A DNA stretch of 64,000 bases from Balanoglossus misakiensis. Its lineage: Eukaryota; Hemichordata. Positions 20,605-34,864 of the stretch are shown here, in pieces; position 1 is the first letter of the stretch; each line of letters begins with the position of its first letter. The notes under the pieces are model-generated. The model saw nothing but the letters and a program-made list of their open reading frames with translations, made no database searches and was not told the DNA's origin. The translations under genes were made by a program, and so were the position numbers. Location of the stretch: the NCBI GenBank assembly GCA_040954595.2, contig CM082597.2, positions 8,804,001 through 8,868,000 on the forward strand, in the 5' to 3' direction.

Positions 20605-21189
20605 TTAAGCGTAGACTCGAAAATTCTTCTAATGTTTTACTTGATGCGATCTGTTCATCAGATAGAGCGACTGACAGCATATTTTTCAAACATTGGCGAA
20701 AGCAATTGTATATCATGTAAGTTTTTTTGTGTGTGTGTCTCAGTGTCAGATTATTATTATTGTTTTTTTTTCTTCTCTCTTTTGGGTATATGGACTTTTT
20801 TTAAAGTCTGAAATAAAGAATTATTATTATTTGTTAGCTGTTGCCATTCAAATGTGTCTACGCAAACCCGGCTACACTGGCAGTGGGCTTTGACTCTAAG
20901 TCGCTAATGTTGTGGGAGGTTTCATTAGCATTGTAGTCACATGTAGTGGATAGTAGTTTGGGAAATTGCCTGAAATACGTCAGCAGACCAGTGATTTTCT
21001 TGCACGAAGGGAGTATGGTACCAGCAATAATCAGAGATCAGGCTTCGTTGCCGTTCAAAAGTTCCTACTTCAGTCGTGATGTTGCAACTGGACGTTCAGT
21101 ATGGGGGTCGGCCCGCAGGTGGCCGTGTGGGTTATCAGGTCGCCCGTAACGGCACGCAGCTACATGCAGCTGTATGGGACCAAAATAAT

Positions 21190-21710
21190 ACACCCGATTT
21201 GGGGGTCACCTGTGACACCTGCGTAACTCAATAATTATGTGCATGCGTAATTGTGGGGTCAATGAAAGGGGTGGTAGCGTGGTATTTGTTGCACATGGAT
21301 CAATATGAAGTCCGATTTTCCCGTCAAGTTGTGGGCGACCTTATGTGACCTTTCACCTACTTTTGCTTAGTGAGCATCTACAGAAGATGCATGCAGCTTT
21401 GGCTTGGGGGGGGGGGGGGGCATATACGGATGGGACCATAATGATATACCAAAGGCGGGGTCACCTGTTGCACCTGCCTAAGTCATTGATTTTGTACATT
21501 TAATTGGACACTAACCAACAGGGCGATAGGTGTGGTTTTTGTTCCACAGGGACGAATGTAAGTGTCAGTTGGTTTTTGCCCAAATGTATAAGGTGATTTT
21601 GATGACCTCTGTCATACAGTGCCATATCTCATCCCGTTGTACAGGTGCAGCTTTGGAGGGATGAAACTATCATGAAATGCCAAATACAGGGGGATACCTT
21701 TGACACCTGC
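21190..21710. repeat. Diverged minisatellite, period about 245 bp (copy A)
   Basis: Two and a fraction units, marked by ggtcacctgtgacacctgc near 21206, gtcacctgttgcacctgcc near 21461 and atacctttgacacctgc near 21694. Each is followed by a taactca/taagtcat block and a gtggtttttgttccacaggg-like block. The array continues in copy B (52690-53097 and 53955-54480). Confidence 0.75.
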
Positions 21711-22520
21711 CATGATTTTTTTCAAAAATCGACGAAATTTTGAGATTTTGCAAAGTCGAAAATTTGTCAGTTTTTGATGATTTTCACCCGTCTTTTTTCA
21801 AAAATCGACGAAATTTTGAGATTTTGCAAAAGAGGAAAATTTGTCATTTTTTTGATGATTTTCAACAATTTTTTTAAAAAATCGACGAAAATTTGAGATT
21901 TTGCAGTAAAAAATTTGTAATTTTTTGATGATTTTCACCGATGATTTTTTTCAAAATTGACGAAATTTTGAGATTTTGCAGTCGAAAATTTGTAATTTTT
22001 TGATGATTTTCCCCCATGATTTTTTTCAAAAATCGACGAAATTTTGAGATTTTGCAAAGTCGAAAATTTGTCATTTTTTGATGATTTTCACCCATGATTT
22101 TCTTCAAAAATCGACGAAATTTTGAGATTTTGCAAAGTCGAAAATTTGTCATTTTTTGATGATTTTCACCCAATGTTTTTTTTTCAAAAATGGACGAACC
22201 CATGATTTTTTTCAAAATCGACGAAATTTTGAGATTTTGCAAAGTCGAAAATTTGTCATTGTCATGATGATTTTCAACCATGATTTTTTTTCAAAAATTG
22301 ACGAAATTTTGAGATTTTGCAAAGAGGAAAATTTGTCATTTTGTGATGATTTTCAACAATGATTTTTTTTCAAAAATCGACGAAATTTTGAGATTTTGCA
22401 GTCAAAAATTTGTCATTTTTTGATGATTTTCAACAATTTTTTTAAAAAATCGACGAAAATTTGAGATTTTGCAGTAAAAAATTTGTCATTTTTTGATGAT
22501 TTTCACCCATGATTTTTTCA

Positions 22521-25500
22521 AAATTGGCAAAATTTTGAGATTTTGCAAAGTCGAAAATTTGTCATTTTTTGATGATTTTCACCCATGATTTTTTTTCACA
22601 AATCGACGAAATTTTGAGATTTTGTAGTCGTAAATTTGTCATTTTTTGATGATTTTCCCCCATGATTTTTTTCAAAAATCAACGAAATTTTGAGATTTTG
22701 CAAAGTCGAAAATTTGTCATTTTTAGATGATTTTCACCCGTCTTTTTTCAAAAAATCGACGAAATTTTGAGATTTTGCAAAGAGGAAAATTTGTCATTTT
22801 TTGATAATTTTCAACAATGATTTATTTCAAAAATCGACGAAATTTTGAGATTTTGCTGTCGAAAATTTGTCATTTTTTGATGATTTTCCCCCATGATTTT
22901 TTTCAAAAATCGACGAAATTTTGAGATTTTGCAAAGTTGAAAATTTTTCAAAAATCGACGAAATTTATAGATTTTGCAAAGAGGAAAATTTGTCATTTTT
23001 TGATGATTTTCACCCATGATTTTTTTCAAAATTGACGAAATTTTGAGTCTTTGCAGTCGAAAATTTGTCATTTTTTGATGATTTTCACCCGTTTTTTTTT
23101 CAAAAATCGACGAAATTTTGAAATTTTGCAGTCGAAAATTTGTCATTTTTTGATCATTTTCCCCATGATTTTTTTCAAAAATCGACGAAATTTTGAGATT
23201 TTGCAAAGTCGAAAATTTGTCATTTTTTGATGATTTTCACCCTTGATTTTCTTCAAAAATCGACGAAATTTTGAGATTTTGCAAAGTCGAAAATTTGTCA
23301 TTTTTTGATGATTTTCACCCATGATTTTTTTCAAAAATCGATGAAATTTTGAGATTTTGCAGTAAAAAAATTGTCATTATTTGATGATTTTCGACCATGA
23401 TTTTTTTCAAAATTGACGAAATTTTGAGATTTTGCAGTCGAAAATTTGTCATTTTTTGATCATTTTCCCCCATGATTTTTTTCAAAAATCGACGAAATTT
23501 TCAGATTTTGCAAAGTCGAAAATTTGTCATTTTTTCATGATTTTCACCCATGATTTTTTCAAAAATCGACGAAATTTTGAGATTTTGCAAAGTCGAAAAT
23601 TTGTCATTTTTTGATGATTTTCACCCATGTCTTTTTTAAAAAATCGACGAAAATTTGAGATTTTGCAAAGAGGAAAATTTGTCATTTTGTGATGATTTTC
23701 AACAATGATTTTTTTTCAAAAATCGACGAAATTTTGAGATTTTGCAGTCAAAAATTTGTCATTTTTTGATGATTTTCAACAATTTTTTTAAAAAATCGAC
23801 GAAAATTTGAGATTTTGCAGTAAAAAATTTGTCATTTTTTGATGATTTTCACCCATGATTTTTTCAAAATTGGCAAAATTTTGAGATTTTGCAAAGTCGA
23901 AAATTTGTCATTTTTTGATGATTTTCACCCATGATTTTTTTTCACAAATCGACGAAATTTTGAGATTTTGTAGTCGTAAATTTGTCATTTTTTGATGATT
24001 TTCCCCCATGATTTTTTTCAAAAATCAACGAAATTTTGAGATTTTGCAAAGTCGAAAATTTGTCATTTTTAGATGATTTTCACCCGTCTTTTTTAAAAAA
24101 ATCGACGAAATTTTGAGATTTTGCAAAGAGGAAAATTTGTCATTTTTTGATAATTTTCAACAATGATTTATTTCAAAAATCGACGAAATTTTGAGATTTT
24201 GCTGTCGAAAATTTGTCATTTTTTGATGATTTTCCCCCATGATTTTTTTCAAAAATCGACGAAATTTTGAGATTTTGCAAAGTTGAAAATTTTTCAAAAA
24301 TCGACGAAATTTATAGATTTTGCAAAGAGGAAAATTTGTCATTTTTTGATGATTTTCACCCATGATTTTTTTCAAAATTGACGAAATTTTGAGTCTTTGC
24401 AGTCGAAAATTTGTCATTTTTTGATGATTTTCACCCGTTTTTTTTTCAAAAATCGACGAAATTTTGAAATTTTGCAGTCGAAAATTTGTCATTTTTTGAT
24501 CATTTTCCCCATGATTTTTTTCAAAAATCGACGAAATTTTGAGATTTTGCAAAGTCGAAAATTTGTCATTTTTTGATGATTTTCACCCTTGATTTTCTTC
24601 AAAAATCGACGAAATTTTGAGATTTTGCAAAGTCGAAAATTTGTCATTTTTTGATGATTTTCACCCATGATTTTTTTCAAAAATCGATGAAACTTTGAGA
24701 TTTTGCAGTAAAAAAATTGTCATTATTTGATGATTTTCGACCATGATTTTTTTCAAAATTGACGAAATTTTGAGATTTTGCAGTCGAAAATTTGTCATTT
24801 TTTGATCATTTTCCCCCATGATTTTTTTCAAAAATCGACGAAATTTTCAGATTTTGCAAAGTCGAAAATTTGTCATTTTTTCATGATTTTCACCCATGAT
24901 TTTTTCAAAAATCGACGAAATTTTGAGATTTTGCAAAGTCGAAAATTTGTCATTTTTTGATGATTTTCACCCATGTCTTTTTTAAAAAATCGACGAAAAT
25001 TTGAGATTTTGCAAAGAGGAAAATTTGTCATTTTTTGATGATTTTCAACAATGATTTTTTTTCAAAAATCGACGAAATTTTGAGATTTTGCAGTCAAAAA
25101 TTTGTCATTTTTTGATGATTTTCAACAATTTTTTTAAAAAATCGACGAAAATTTGAGATTTTGCAGTAAAAAATTTGTCATTTTTTGATGATTTTCACCC
25201 ATGATTTTTTCAAAATTGGCAAAATTTTGAGATTTTGCAAAGTCGAAAATTTGTCATTTTTTGATGATTTTCACCCATGATTTTTTTTCACAAATCGACG
25301 AAATTTTGAGATTTTGTAGTCGTAAATTTGTCATTTTTTGATGATTTTCCCCCATGATTTTTTTCAAAAATCAACGAAATTTTGAGATTTTGCAAAGTCG
25401 AAAATTTGTCATTTTTAGATGATTTTCACCCGTCTTTTTTCAAAAAATCGACGAAATTTTGAGATTGTGCAAAGAGGAAAATTTGTCATTTTTTGATAAT

Positions 25501-26520
25501 TTTCAACAATGATTTATTTCAAAAATCGACGAAATTTTGAGATTTTGCAGTCGAAAATTTGTCATTTTTTGATGATTTTCCCCCATGATTTTTTTCTAAA
25601 ATCGACGAAATTTTGAGATTTTGCAAAGTTGAAAATTTTTCAAAAATCGACGAAATTTATAGATTTTGCAAAGAGGAAAATTTGTCATTTTTTGATGATT
25701 TTCACCCGTTTTTTTTTCAAAAATCGACGAAATTTTGAGATTTTGCAAAAGAGGAAAATTTGTCATTTTTTTGATGATTTTCAACAATTTTTTTAAAAAA
25801 TCGACGAAAATTTGAGATTTTGCAGTAAAAAATTTGTAATTTTTTGATGATTTTCACCGATGATTTTTTTCAAAATTGACGAAATTTTGAGATTTTGCAG
25901 TCGAAAATTTGTAATTTTTTGATGATTTTCCCCCATGATTTTTTTCAAAAATCGACGAAATTTTGAGATTTTGCAAAGTCGAAAATTTGTCATTTTTTGA
26001 TGATTTTCACCCATGATTTTCTTCAAAAATCGACGAAATTTTGAGATTTTGCAAAGTCGAAAATTTGTCATTTTTTGATGATTTTCACCCAATGTTTTTT
26101 TTTCAAAAATGGACGAACCCATGATTTTTTTCAAAAATCGACGAAATTTTGAGATTTTGCAAAGTCGAAAATTTGTCATTTTTTGATGATTTTCACCCAT
26201 GATTTTCTTCAAAAATCGACGAAATTTTGAGATTTTGCAAAGTCGAAAATTTGTCATTTTTTGATGATTTTCACCCATGTCTTTTTTAAAAAATCGACGA
26301 AAATTTGAGATTTTGCAAAGAGGAAAATTTGTCATTTTTTGATGATTTTCAACAATGATTTTTTTTCAAAAATCGACGAAATTTTGAGATTTTGCAGTCA
26401 AAAATTTGTCATTTTTTGATGATTTTCAACAATTTTTTTAAAAAATCGACGAAAATTTGAGATTTTGCAGTAAAAAATTTGTCATTTTTTGATGATTTTC
26501 ACCCATGATTTTTTCAAAAT
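22521..26520. repeat. Higher-order repeats of about 1.30-1.35 kb (left part of array)
   Basis: The rare marker variant aaattggcaaaatttt recurs at about 22521, 23868, 25213 and 26517, spacings 1347, 1345 and 1304. Whole multi-monomer blocks are the same at the 1346-bp offset. For example, 22811-23206 and 24157-24552 encode identical 131-residue frames, and 23432-23614 matches 24778-24960. Confidence 0.93.
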
Positions 26521-28506
26521 TGGCAAAATTTTGAGATTTTGCAAAGTCGAAAATTTGTCATTTTTTGATGATTTTCACCCATGATTTTTTTTCACAAATC
26601 GACGAAATTTTGAGATTTTGTAGTCGTAAATTTGTCATTTTTTGATGATTTTCCCCCATGATTTTTTTCAAAAATCAACGAAATTTTGAGATTTTGCAAA
26701 GTCGAAAATTTGTCATTTTTAGATGATTTTCACCCGTCTTTTTTCAAAAAATCGACGAAATTTTGAGATTGTGCAAAGAGGAAAATTTGTCATTTTTTGA
26801 TAATTTTCAACAATGATTTATTTCAAAAATCGACGAAATTTTGAGATTTTGCAGTCGAAAATTTGTCATTTTTTGATGATTTTCCCCCATGATTTTTTTT
26901 CTAAAATCGACGAAATTTTGAGATTTTGCAAAGTTGAAAATTGTTCAAAAATCGACGAAATTTATAGATTTTGCAAAGAGGAAAATTTGTCATTTTTTGA
27001 TGATTTTCACCCGTTTTTTTTTCAAAAATCGACGAAATTTTGAGATTTTGCAGTCGAAAATTTGTCATTTTTTGATGATTTTCACCCATGATTTTTTCAA
27101 AATTGACGAAATTTTGAAATTTTGCAGTCGAAAATTTGTCGTTTTTTGATCATTTTCCCCATGATTTTTTTCAAAAATCGACGAAATTTTGAGATTTTGC
27201 AAAGTCGAAAATTTGTCATTTTTTGATGATTTTCACCCATGATTTTCTTCAAAAATCGACGAAATTTTGAGATTTTGCAAAGTCGAAAATTTGTCATTTT
27301 TTGATGATTTTCACCCAATGTTTTTTTTTCAAAAATGGACGAACCCATGATTTTTTCAAAAATCGACGAAATTTTGAGATTTTGCAAAGTCGAAAATTTG
27401 TCATTTTTTGATGATTTTCACCCATGTCTTTTTTCAAAAATCGACGAAAATTTGAGATTTTGCAAAGAGGAAAATTTGTCATTTTTTGATGATTTTCAAC
27501 AATGATTTTTTTTCAAAAATCGACGAAATTTTGAGATTTTGCAGTCAAAAATTTGTCATTTTTTGATGATTTTCAACAATTTTTTTAAAAAATCGACGAA
27601 AATTTGAGATTTTGCAAAGTCGAAAATTTGTCATTTTTTGATGATTTTCACCCAATGTTTTTTTTTCAAAAATGGACGAACCCATGATTTTTTCAAAAAT
27701 CGACGAAATTTTGAGATTTTGCAAAGTCGAAAATTTGTCATTTATTGATGATTTTCACCCATGTCTTTTTTCAAAAATCGACGAAAATTTGAGATTTTGC
27801 AAAGAGGAAAATTTGTCATTTTTTGATGATTTTCAACAATGATTTTTTTTCAAAAATCGACGAAATTTTGAGATTTTGCAGTCAAAAATTTGTCATTTTT
27901 TGATGATTTTCAACAATTTTTTTAAAAAATCGACGAAAATTTGAGATTTTGCAGTAAAAAATTTGTCATTTTTTGATGATTTTCACCCATGATTTTTTCA
28001 AAATTGGCAAAATTTTGAGATTTTGCAAAGTCGAAAATTTGTCATTTTTTGATGATTTTCACCCATGATTTTTTTTCACAAATCGACGAAATTTTGAGTC
28101 TTTGCAGTCGAAAATTTGTCATTTTTTGATGATTTTCCCCCATGATTTTTTTCAAAAATCAACGAAATTTTGAGATTTTGCAAAGTCGAAAATTTGTCAT
28201 TTTTAGATGATTTTCACCCGTCTTTTTTCAAAAAATCGACGAAATTTTGAGATTTTGCAAAGAGGAAAATTTGTCATTTTTTGATAATTTTCAACAATGA
28301 TTTATTTCAAAAATCGACGAAATTTTGAGATTTTGCAGTCGAAAATTTGTCATTTTTTGATGATTTTCCCCCATGATTTTTTTCTAAAATCGACGAAATT
28401 TTGAGATTTTGCAAAGTCGACGAAAATGTGTCATTTTTTGATGATTTTCACCCGTTTTTTTTCAAAAATCGACGAAATTTTGAGATTTTGCAAAATCGAA
28501 AATTTG

Positions 28507-31500
28507 TCATTTTTTGATGATTTTCCCCCATGATTTTTTTTTAAAAATGGACGAAATTTTGAGATTTTGCAAAGACGAAAATTTGTCATTTTTGATGATT
28601 TTTACCCATGATTTTTTTTTCAAAAATGGACGAAATTTTGAGATTTTGCAAAGACGAAAAATTTTCATTTTTTGATGATTTTCACCCATGATTTTTTTTC
28701 AAAAATCGACGAAATTTTGAGATTTTGCAAAGTCGTAAATGTGTCATTTTTTGATCATTTTCACCCGTTTTTTTTTCAAAATTTGTCATTTTTTTAATGA
28801 TTTTCACCCATGATATTTTTCAAAAATCGAAAAAAATTTGAGATTTTGCAAAGTCGAAAATTTGTCATTTTTTGATGATTTTCACCCATGATTTTCTTCA
28901 AAAATCGACGAAATTTTGAGATTTTGCAAAGTCGAAAATTTGTCATTTTTTGATGATTTTCACCTATGATTTTTGTCAAAAATCAACAAAATTTTGAGAT
29001 TTTGCAACGTCGAAAATTTGTCATTTTTTTGATGATTTTCACCCATGATTTTTTTCAAAAATCGACGAAATTTTGAGATTTTGCAAAGTCGAAAATTTGT
29101 CATTTTTTGATGATTTTCACCGATGATTTTTTTCAACAATCGAAAAAATTTTGAGATTTTGCAAAGTCGAAAATGTGTCATTTTTTGATGATTTTCACCC
29201 GTTTTTTTTTCAAAATTTGTCATTTTTTGATGATTTTCACCAATGATATTTTTCAAAAATCGAAAAAATTTTGAGATTTTGCAAAGTCGAAAATTTGTCA
29301 TTTTTTGATGATTTTCACCCATGATTTTCTTCAAAAATCGACGAAATTTTGAGATTTTGCAAAGTCGAAAATTTGTCATTTTTTGATGATTTTCACCTAT
29401 GATTTTTTTCAAAAATCAACAAAATTTTGAGATTTTGCTACGTCGAAAATTTGTCATTTTTTTGATGATTTTCACCCATGATTTTTTTCAAAAATCGACG
29501 AAATTTTGAGATTTTGCAAAGTCGAAAATTTTCTCATTTTTTGATGATTTTCACCGATGATTTTTTTCAACAATCGAAAAAATTTTGAGATTTTGCAAAG
29601 TCGAAAATTTGTCATTTTTTGATGATTTTCACCCATGATTTTCTTCAAAAATCGACGAAATTTTGAGATTTTGCAAAGTCGAAAATTTTGTCATTTTTTG
29701 ATGATTTTCAACCATGATTTTTTTCAAAAATCGACGAAAATTTGAGATTTTGCAAAGATGAAAATTTGTCATTTTTGATGATTTTTACCCATAATTTTTT
29801 TTCAGAAATGGACAAAATTTGAGATTTTGCAAAGACGAAAATTTGTCATTTTTTGATGATTTTCACCCATGATTTTTTTTCAAAAATCGACGAAATTTTG
29901 AGATTTTGCAAAGTCGAAAATGTGTCATTTTTTGATGATTTTCACCCGTTTTTTTTTCAAAATTTGTCATTTTTTGATGATTTTTACCCATGATTTTTTT
30001 TCAAAAATGGACGAAATTTTGAGATTTTGCAAAGTCGAAAATTTGTTATTTATTGATGATTTTCACCCATGTCTTTTTTTAAAAATCGACGAAATTTTGA
30101 GATTTTGCAAAGTCGAAAATTTGTCATTTTTTCATGATTTTCCCCCATGATTTTTTTCAAAACTCGACGAAATTTTGAGATTTTGCAAAGATGAAAATTT
30201 GTCATTTTTGATGATTTTTACCCATAATTTTGTTTCAGAAATGGACGACATTTTGAGATTTTGCAAAGACGAATATTTGTCATTTTTTGATGATTTTCAC
30301 CCATGATTTTTTTTCAAAAATCGACGAAATTTTGAGATTTTGCATAGTCGAAAATGTGTCATTTTTTGATGATTTTCACCCGTTTTCTTTTCAAAATTTG
30401 TCATTTTTTGATGATTTTTACCCATGATTTTTTCTCAAAAATCGACGAAAATTTGAGATTTTGCAAAGAGGAAAATTTGTCATTTTTTGATGATTTTCAA
30501 CAATGATTTTTTTTCAAAAATCGACGAAATTTTGAGATTTTGCAGTCAAAAATTTGTCATTTTTTGATGATTTTCAACAATTTTTTTAAAAAATCGACGA
30601 AAATTTGAGATTTTGCAGTAAAAAATTTGTCATTTTTTGATGATTTTCACCCATGATTTTTTCAAAATTGGCAAAATTTTGAGATTTTGCAAAGTCGAAA
30701 ATTTGTCATTTTTTGATGATTTTCACCCATGATTTTTTTTCACAAATCGACGAAATTTTGAGTCTTTGCAGTCGAAAATTTGTCATTTTTTGATGATTTT
30801 CCCCCATGATTTTTTTCAAAAATCAACGAAATTTTGAGATTTTGCAAAGTCGAAAATTTGTCATTTTTAGATGATTTTCACCCGTCTTTTTTCAAAAAAT
30901 CGACGAAATTTTGAGATTTTGCAAAGAGGAAAATTTGTCATTTTTTGATAATTTTCAACAATGATTTATTTCAAAAATCGACGAAATTTTGAGATTTTGC
31001 AGTCGAAAATTTGTCATTTTTTGATGATTTTCCCCCATGATTTTTTTCTAAAATCGACGAAATTTTGAGATTTTGCAAAGTTGAAAATTTTTCAAAAATC
31101 GACGAAATTTATAGATTTTGCAAAGAGGAAAATTTGTCATTTTTTGATGATTTTCACCCATGATTTTTTCAAAATTGACGAAATTTTGAAATTTTGCAGT
31201 CGAAAATTTGTCATTTTTTGATCATTTTCCCCATGATTTTTTTCAAAAATCGACGAAATTTTGAGATTTTGCAAAGTCGAAAATTTTGTCATTTTTTGAT
31301 GATTTTCAACCATGATTTTTTTTCAAAAATCGACGAAAATTTGAGATTTTGCAAAGACGAAAATTTGTCATTTTTGATGATTTTTACCCATGATTTTTTT
31401 TTCAAAAATGGACGAAATTTTGAGATTTTGCAAAGACGAAAATTTGTCATTTTTTGATGATTTTCACCCATGATTTTTTTTCAAAAATCGACGAAATTTT

Positions 31501-34500
31501 GAGATTTTGCAAAGAGGAAAATTTGTCATTTTTTGATGATTTTCAACCATGATTTTTTTTCAAAAATCGACGAAATTTTGAGATTTTGCAAAGTCGTAAA
31601 TGTGTCATTTGTTGATGATTTTCACCCGTTTTTTTTTCAAAATTTGTCATTTTTTGATGATTTTCACCCATGTTTTTTTTTACAAAAATCGACGAACCTA
31701 TGATTTTTTTCAAAATCGACGAAATTTTGTGATTTTACAAAGTCGAAAATGTGTCATTTTTTGATGATTTTCACCCGTTTTTTTTTCAAAATTTGTCATT
31801 TTTTGATGATTTTCACCCGTTTTTTTTTCAAAAATCGACGAAATTTTGAGATTTTGCAAAGTCGAAAATGTGTCATTTTTTGATGATTTTCACCCGTTTT
31901 TTTTTCAAAATTTGTCATTTTTTGATGATTTTCACCCATGCTTTTTTATAAAAAATCGACGAACCTATGATTTTTTTCAAAATCGACGAAATTTTGTGAT
32001 TTTACAAAGTCGAAAATTTTGTCATTTTTTGATGATTTTCAACCATGATTTTTTTTCAAAAATCGACGAAATTTTGAGATTTTGCAAAGTCGAAAATGTG
32101 TCATTTTTTGATGATTTTCACCCGTTTTTTTTTCAAAATTTGTCATTTTTTGATGATTTTTACCCATGATTTTTTTTCAAAAATGGACGAAATTTTGAGA
32201 TTTTGCAAAGTCGAAAATTTGTTATTTTTTGATGATTTTCACCCATGTCTTTTTTTAAAAATCGACGAAATTTTGAGATTTTGCAAAGAGGAAAATTTGT
32301 CATTTTTTCATGATTTTCCCCCATGATTTTTTTCAAAAATCGACGAAATTTTGAGATTTTGCAAAGTCGAAAATGTGTCATTTTTTGATGATTTTCACCC
32401 GTTTTTTTTTCAAAATTTGTCATTTTTTGATGATTTTTACCCATGATTTTTTTTCAAAAATGGACGAAATTTTGAGATTTTGCAAAGTCGAAAATTTGTT
32501 ATTTTTTGATGATTTTCACCCATGTCTTTTTTTAAAAATCGAAGAAATTTTGAGATTTTGCAAAGAGGAAAATTTGTCATTTTTTCATGATTTTCCCCCA
32601 TGATTTTTTTCAAAACTCGACGAAATTTTGAGATTTTGCAAAGATGAAAATTTGTCATTTTTGATGATTTTTACCCATAATTTTGTTTCAGAAATGGACG
32701 AAATTTTGAGATTTTGCAAAGACGAATATTTGTCATTTTTTCATGATTTTCCCCCATGATTTTTTTCAAAAATCGACGAAATTTTGAGATTTTGCAAAGT
32801 CGACGAAAATGTGTCATTTTTTGATGATTTTCACCCGTTTTTTTTCAAAAATCGACGAAATTTTGAGATTTTGCAAAATCGAAAATTTGTCATTTTTTGA
32901 TGATTTTCCCCCATGATTTTTTTTTAAAAATGGACGAAATTTTGAGATTTTGCAAAGACGAAGATTTGTCATTTTTGATGATTTTTACCCATGATTTTTT
33001 TTTCAAAAATGGACGAAATTTTGAGATTTTGCAAAGACGAAAAATTTTCATTTTTTGATGATTTTCACCCATGATTTTTTTTCAAAAATCGACGAAATTT
33101 TGAGATTTTGCAAAGTCGTAAATGTGTCATTTTTTGATCATTTTCACCCGTTTTTTTTTCAAAATTTGTCATTTTTTGATGATTTTCACCCATGATATTT
33201 TTCAAAAATCGAAAAAAATTTGAGATTTTGCAAAGTCGAAAATTTGTCATTTTTTGATGATTTTCACCCATGATTTTCTTCAAAAATCGACGAAATTTTG
33301 AGATTTTGCAAAGTCGAAAATTTGTCATTTTTTGATGATTTTCACCTATGATTTTTGTCAAAAATCAACAAAATTTTGAGATTTTGCAACGTCGAAAATT
33401 TGTCATTTTTTTGATGATTTTCACCCATGATTTTTTTCAAAAATCGACGAAATTTTGAGATTTTGCAAAGTCGAAAATTTGTCATTTTTTGATGATTTTC
33501 ACCGATGATTTTTTTCAACAATCGAAAAAATTTTGAGATTTTGCAAAGTCGAAAATGTGTCATTTTTTGATGATTTTCACCCGTTTTTTTTTCAAAATTT
33601 GTCATTTTTTGATGATTTTCACCAATGATATTTTTCAAAAATCGAAAAAATTTTGAGATTTTGCAAAGTCGAAAATTTGTCATTTTTTGATGATTTTCAC
33701 CCATGATTTTCTTCAAAAATCGACGAAATTTTGAGATTTTGCAAAGTCGAAAATTTGTCATTTTTTGATGATTTTCACCTATGATTTTTTTCAAAAATCA
33801 ACAAAATTTTGAGATTTTGCTACGTCGAAAATTTGTCATTTTTTTGATGATTTTCACCCATGATTTTTTTCAAAAATCGACGAAATTTTGAGATTTTGCA
33901 AAGTCGAAAATTTTCTCATTTTTTGATGATTTTCACCGATGATTTTTTTCAACAATCGAAAAAATTTTGAGATTTTGCAAAGTCGAAAATTTGTCATTTT
34001 TTGATGATTTTCACCCATGATTTTCTTCAAAAATCGACGAAATTTTGAGATTTTGCAAAGTCGAAAATTTTGTCATTTTTTGATGATTTTCAACCATGAT
34101 TTTTTTCAAAAATCGACGAAAATTTGAGATTTTGCAAAGATGAAAATTTGTCATTTTTGATGATTTTTACCCATAATTTTTTTTCAGAAATGGACAAAAT
34201 TTGAGATTTTGCAAAGACGAAAATTTGTCATTTTTTGATGATTTTCACCCATGATTTTTTTTCAAAAATCGACGAAATTTTGAGATTTTGCAAAGTCGAA
34301 AATGTGTCATTTTTTGATGATTTTCACCCGTTTTTTTTTCAAAATTTGTCATTTTTTGATGATTTTTACCCATGATTTTTTTTCAAAAATGGACGAAATT
34401 TTGAGATTTTGCAAAGTCGAAAATTTGTTATTTATTGATGATTTTCACCCATGTCTTTTTTTAAAAATCGACGAAATTTTGAGATTTTGCAAAGTCGAAA

Positions 34501-34864
34501 ATTTGTCATTTTTTCATGATTTTCCCCCATGATTTTTTTCAAAACTCGACGAAATTTTGAGATTTTGCAAAGATGAAAATTTGTCATTTTTGATGATTTT
34601 TACCCATAATTTTGTTTCAGAAATGGACGACATTTTGAGATTTTGCAAAGACGAATATTTGTCATTTTTTGATGATTTTCACCCATGATTTTTTTTCAAA
34701 AATCGACGAAATTTTGAGATTTTGCATAGTCGAAAATGTGTCATTTTTTGATGATTTTCACCCGTTTTCTTTTCAAAATTTGTCATTTTTTGATGATTTT
34801 TACCCATGATTTTTTTCAAAAATCGACGAAAATTTGAGATTTTGCAAAGAGGAAAATTTGTCAT
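28507..34864. repeat. Higher-order repeat with offset about 4.38 kb
   Basis: Blocks at 28507-28689, 28960-29412 and 29920-30150 recur 4382-4383 bp downstream at 32890-33072, 33342-33794 and 34302-34532, with nearly the same variant order. Part recurs again at 40398-41883. This indicates block amplification rather than single-monomer turnover. Confidence 0.92.

Larger units (their letters stand above)
17696..20831 (+). mobile_element. Non-LTR retrotransposon (APE-type LINE), copy A, 5'-truncated and disrupted
   Basis: One reading frame runs from about 17696 to 19805 with only two stops. It starts with the end of the endonuclease domain (WIDYCV, then VVDSDHIPVSIEV with the catalytic SDH motif) and continues through a reverse transcriptase. 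RT landmarks are YRPIALATVFSKVFE, FLDASKAFDRVNH (motif A), NGVRQGGVLSPYLFNVYIDD (motif B) and GYADDMTLL (catalytic motif C). Stops are TAG at 18230-18232 and TAA at 19055-19057. A TTAA element interrupts it at 19810-20604, after which the frame resumes to a TAA at 20718-20720. The 3' end is aataaagaattattattatt, a typical LINE tail. The family is probably of the CR1/L2/Jockey group. The 5' end is missing. Confidence 0.9.
12451..21710 (+). repeat. Segmental duplication, copy A
   Basis: Starts aacaagcatcgtccgattcg and ends ggatacctttgacacctgc. The same sequence recurs in direct orientation at 44796-54084 with scattered substitutions and a few large indels. It carries two CTLD exons on the minus strand, family M foldback elements, a LINE, and a minisatellite tail. 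Relative to copy B, copy A alone has the segments 15534-15722 and 19678-20881, and lacks the insertions at 51193-51768 and 53098-53954. Its right edge touches the first satellite base. Confidence 0.97.
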
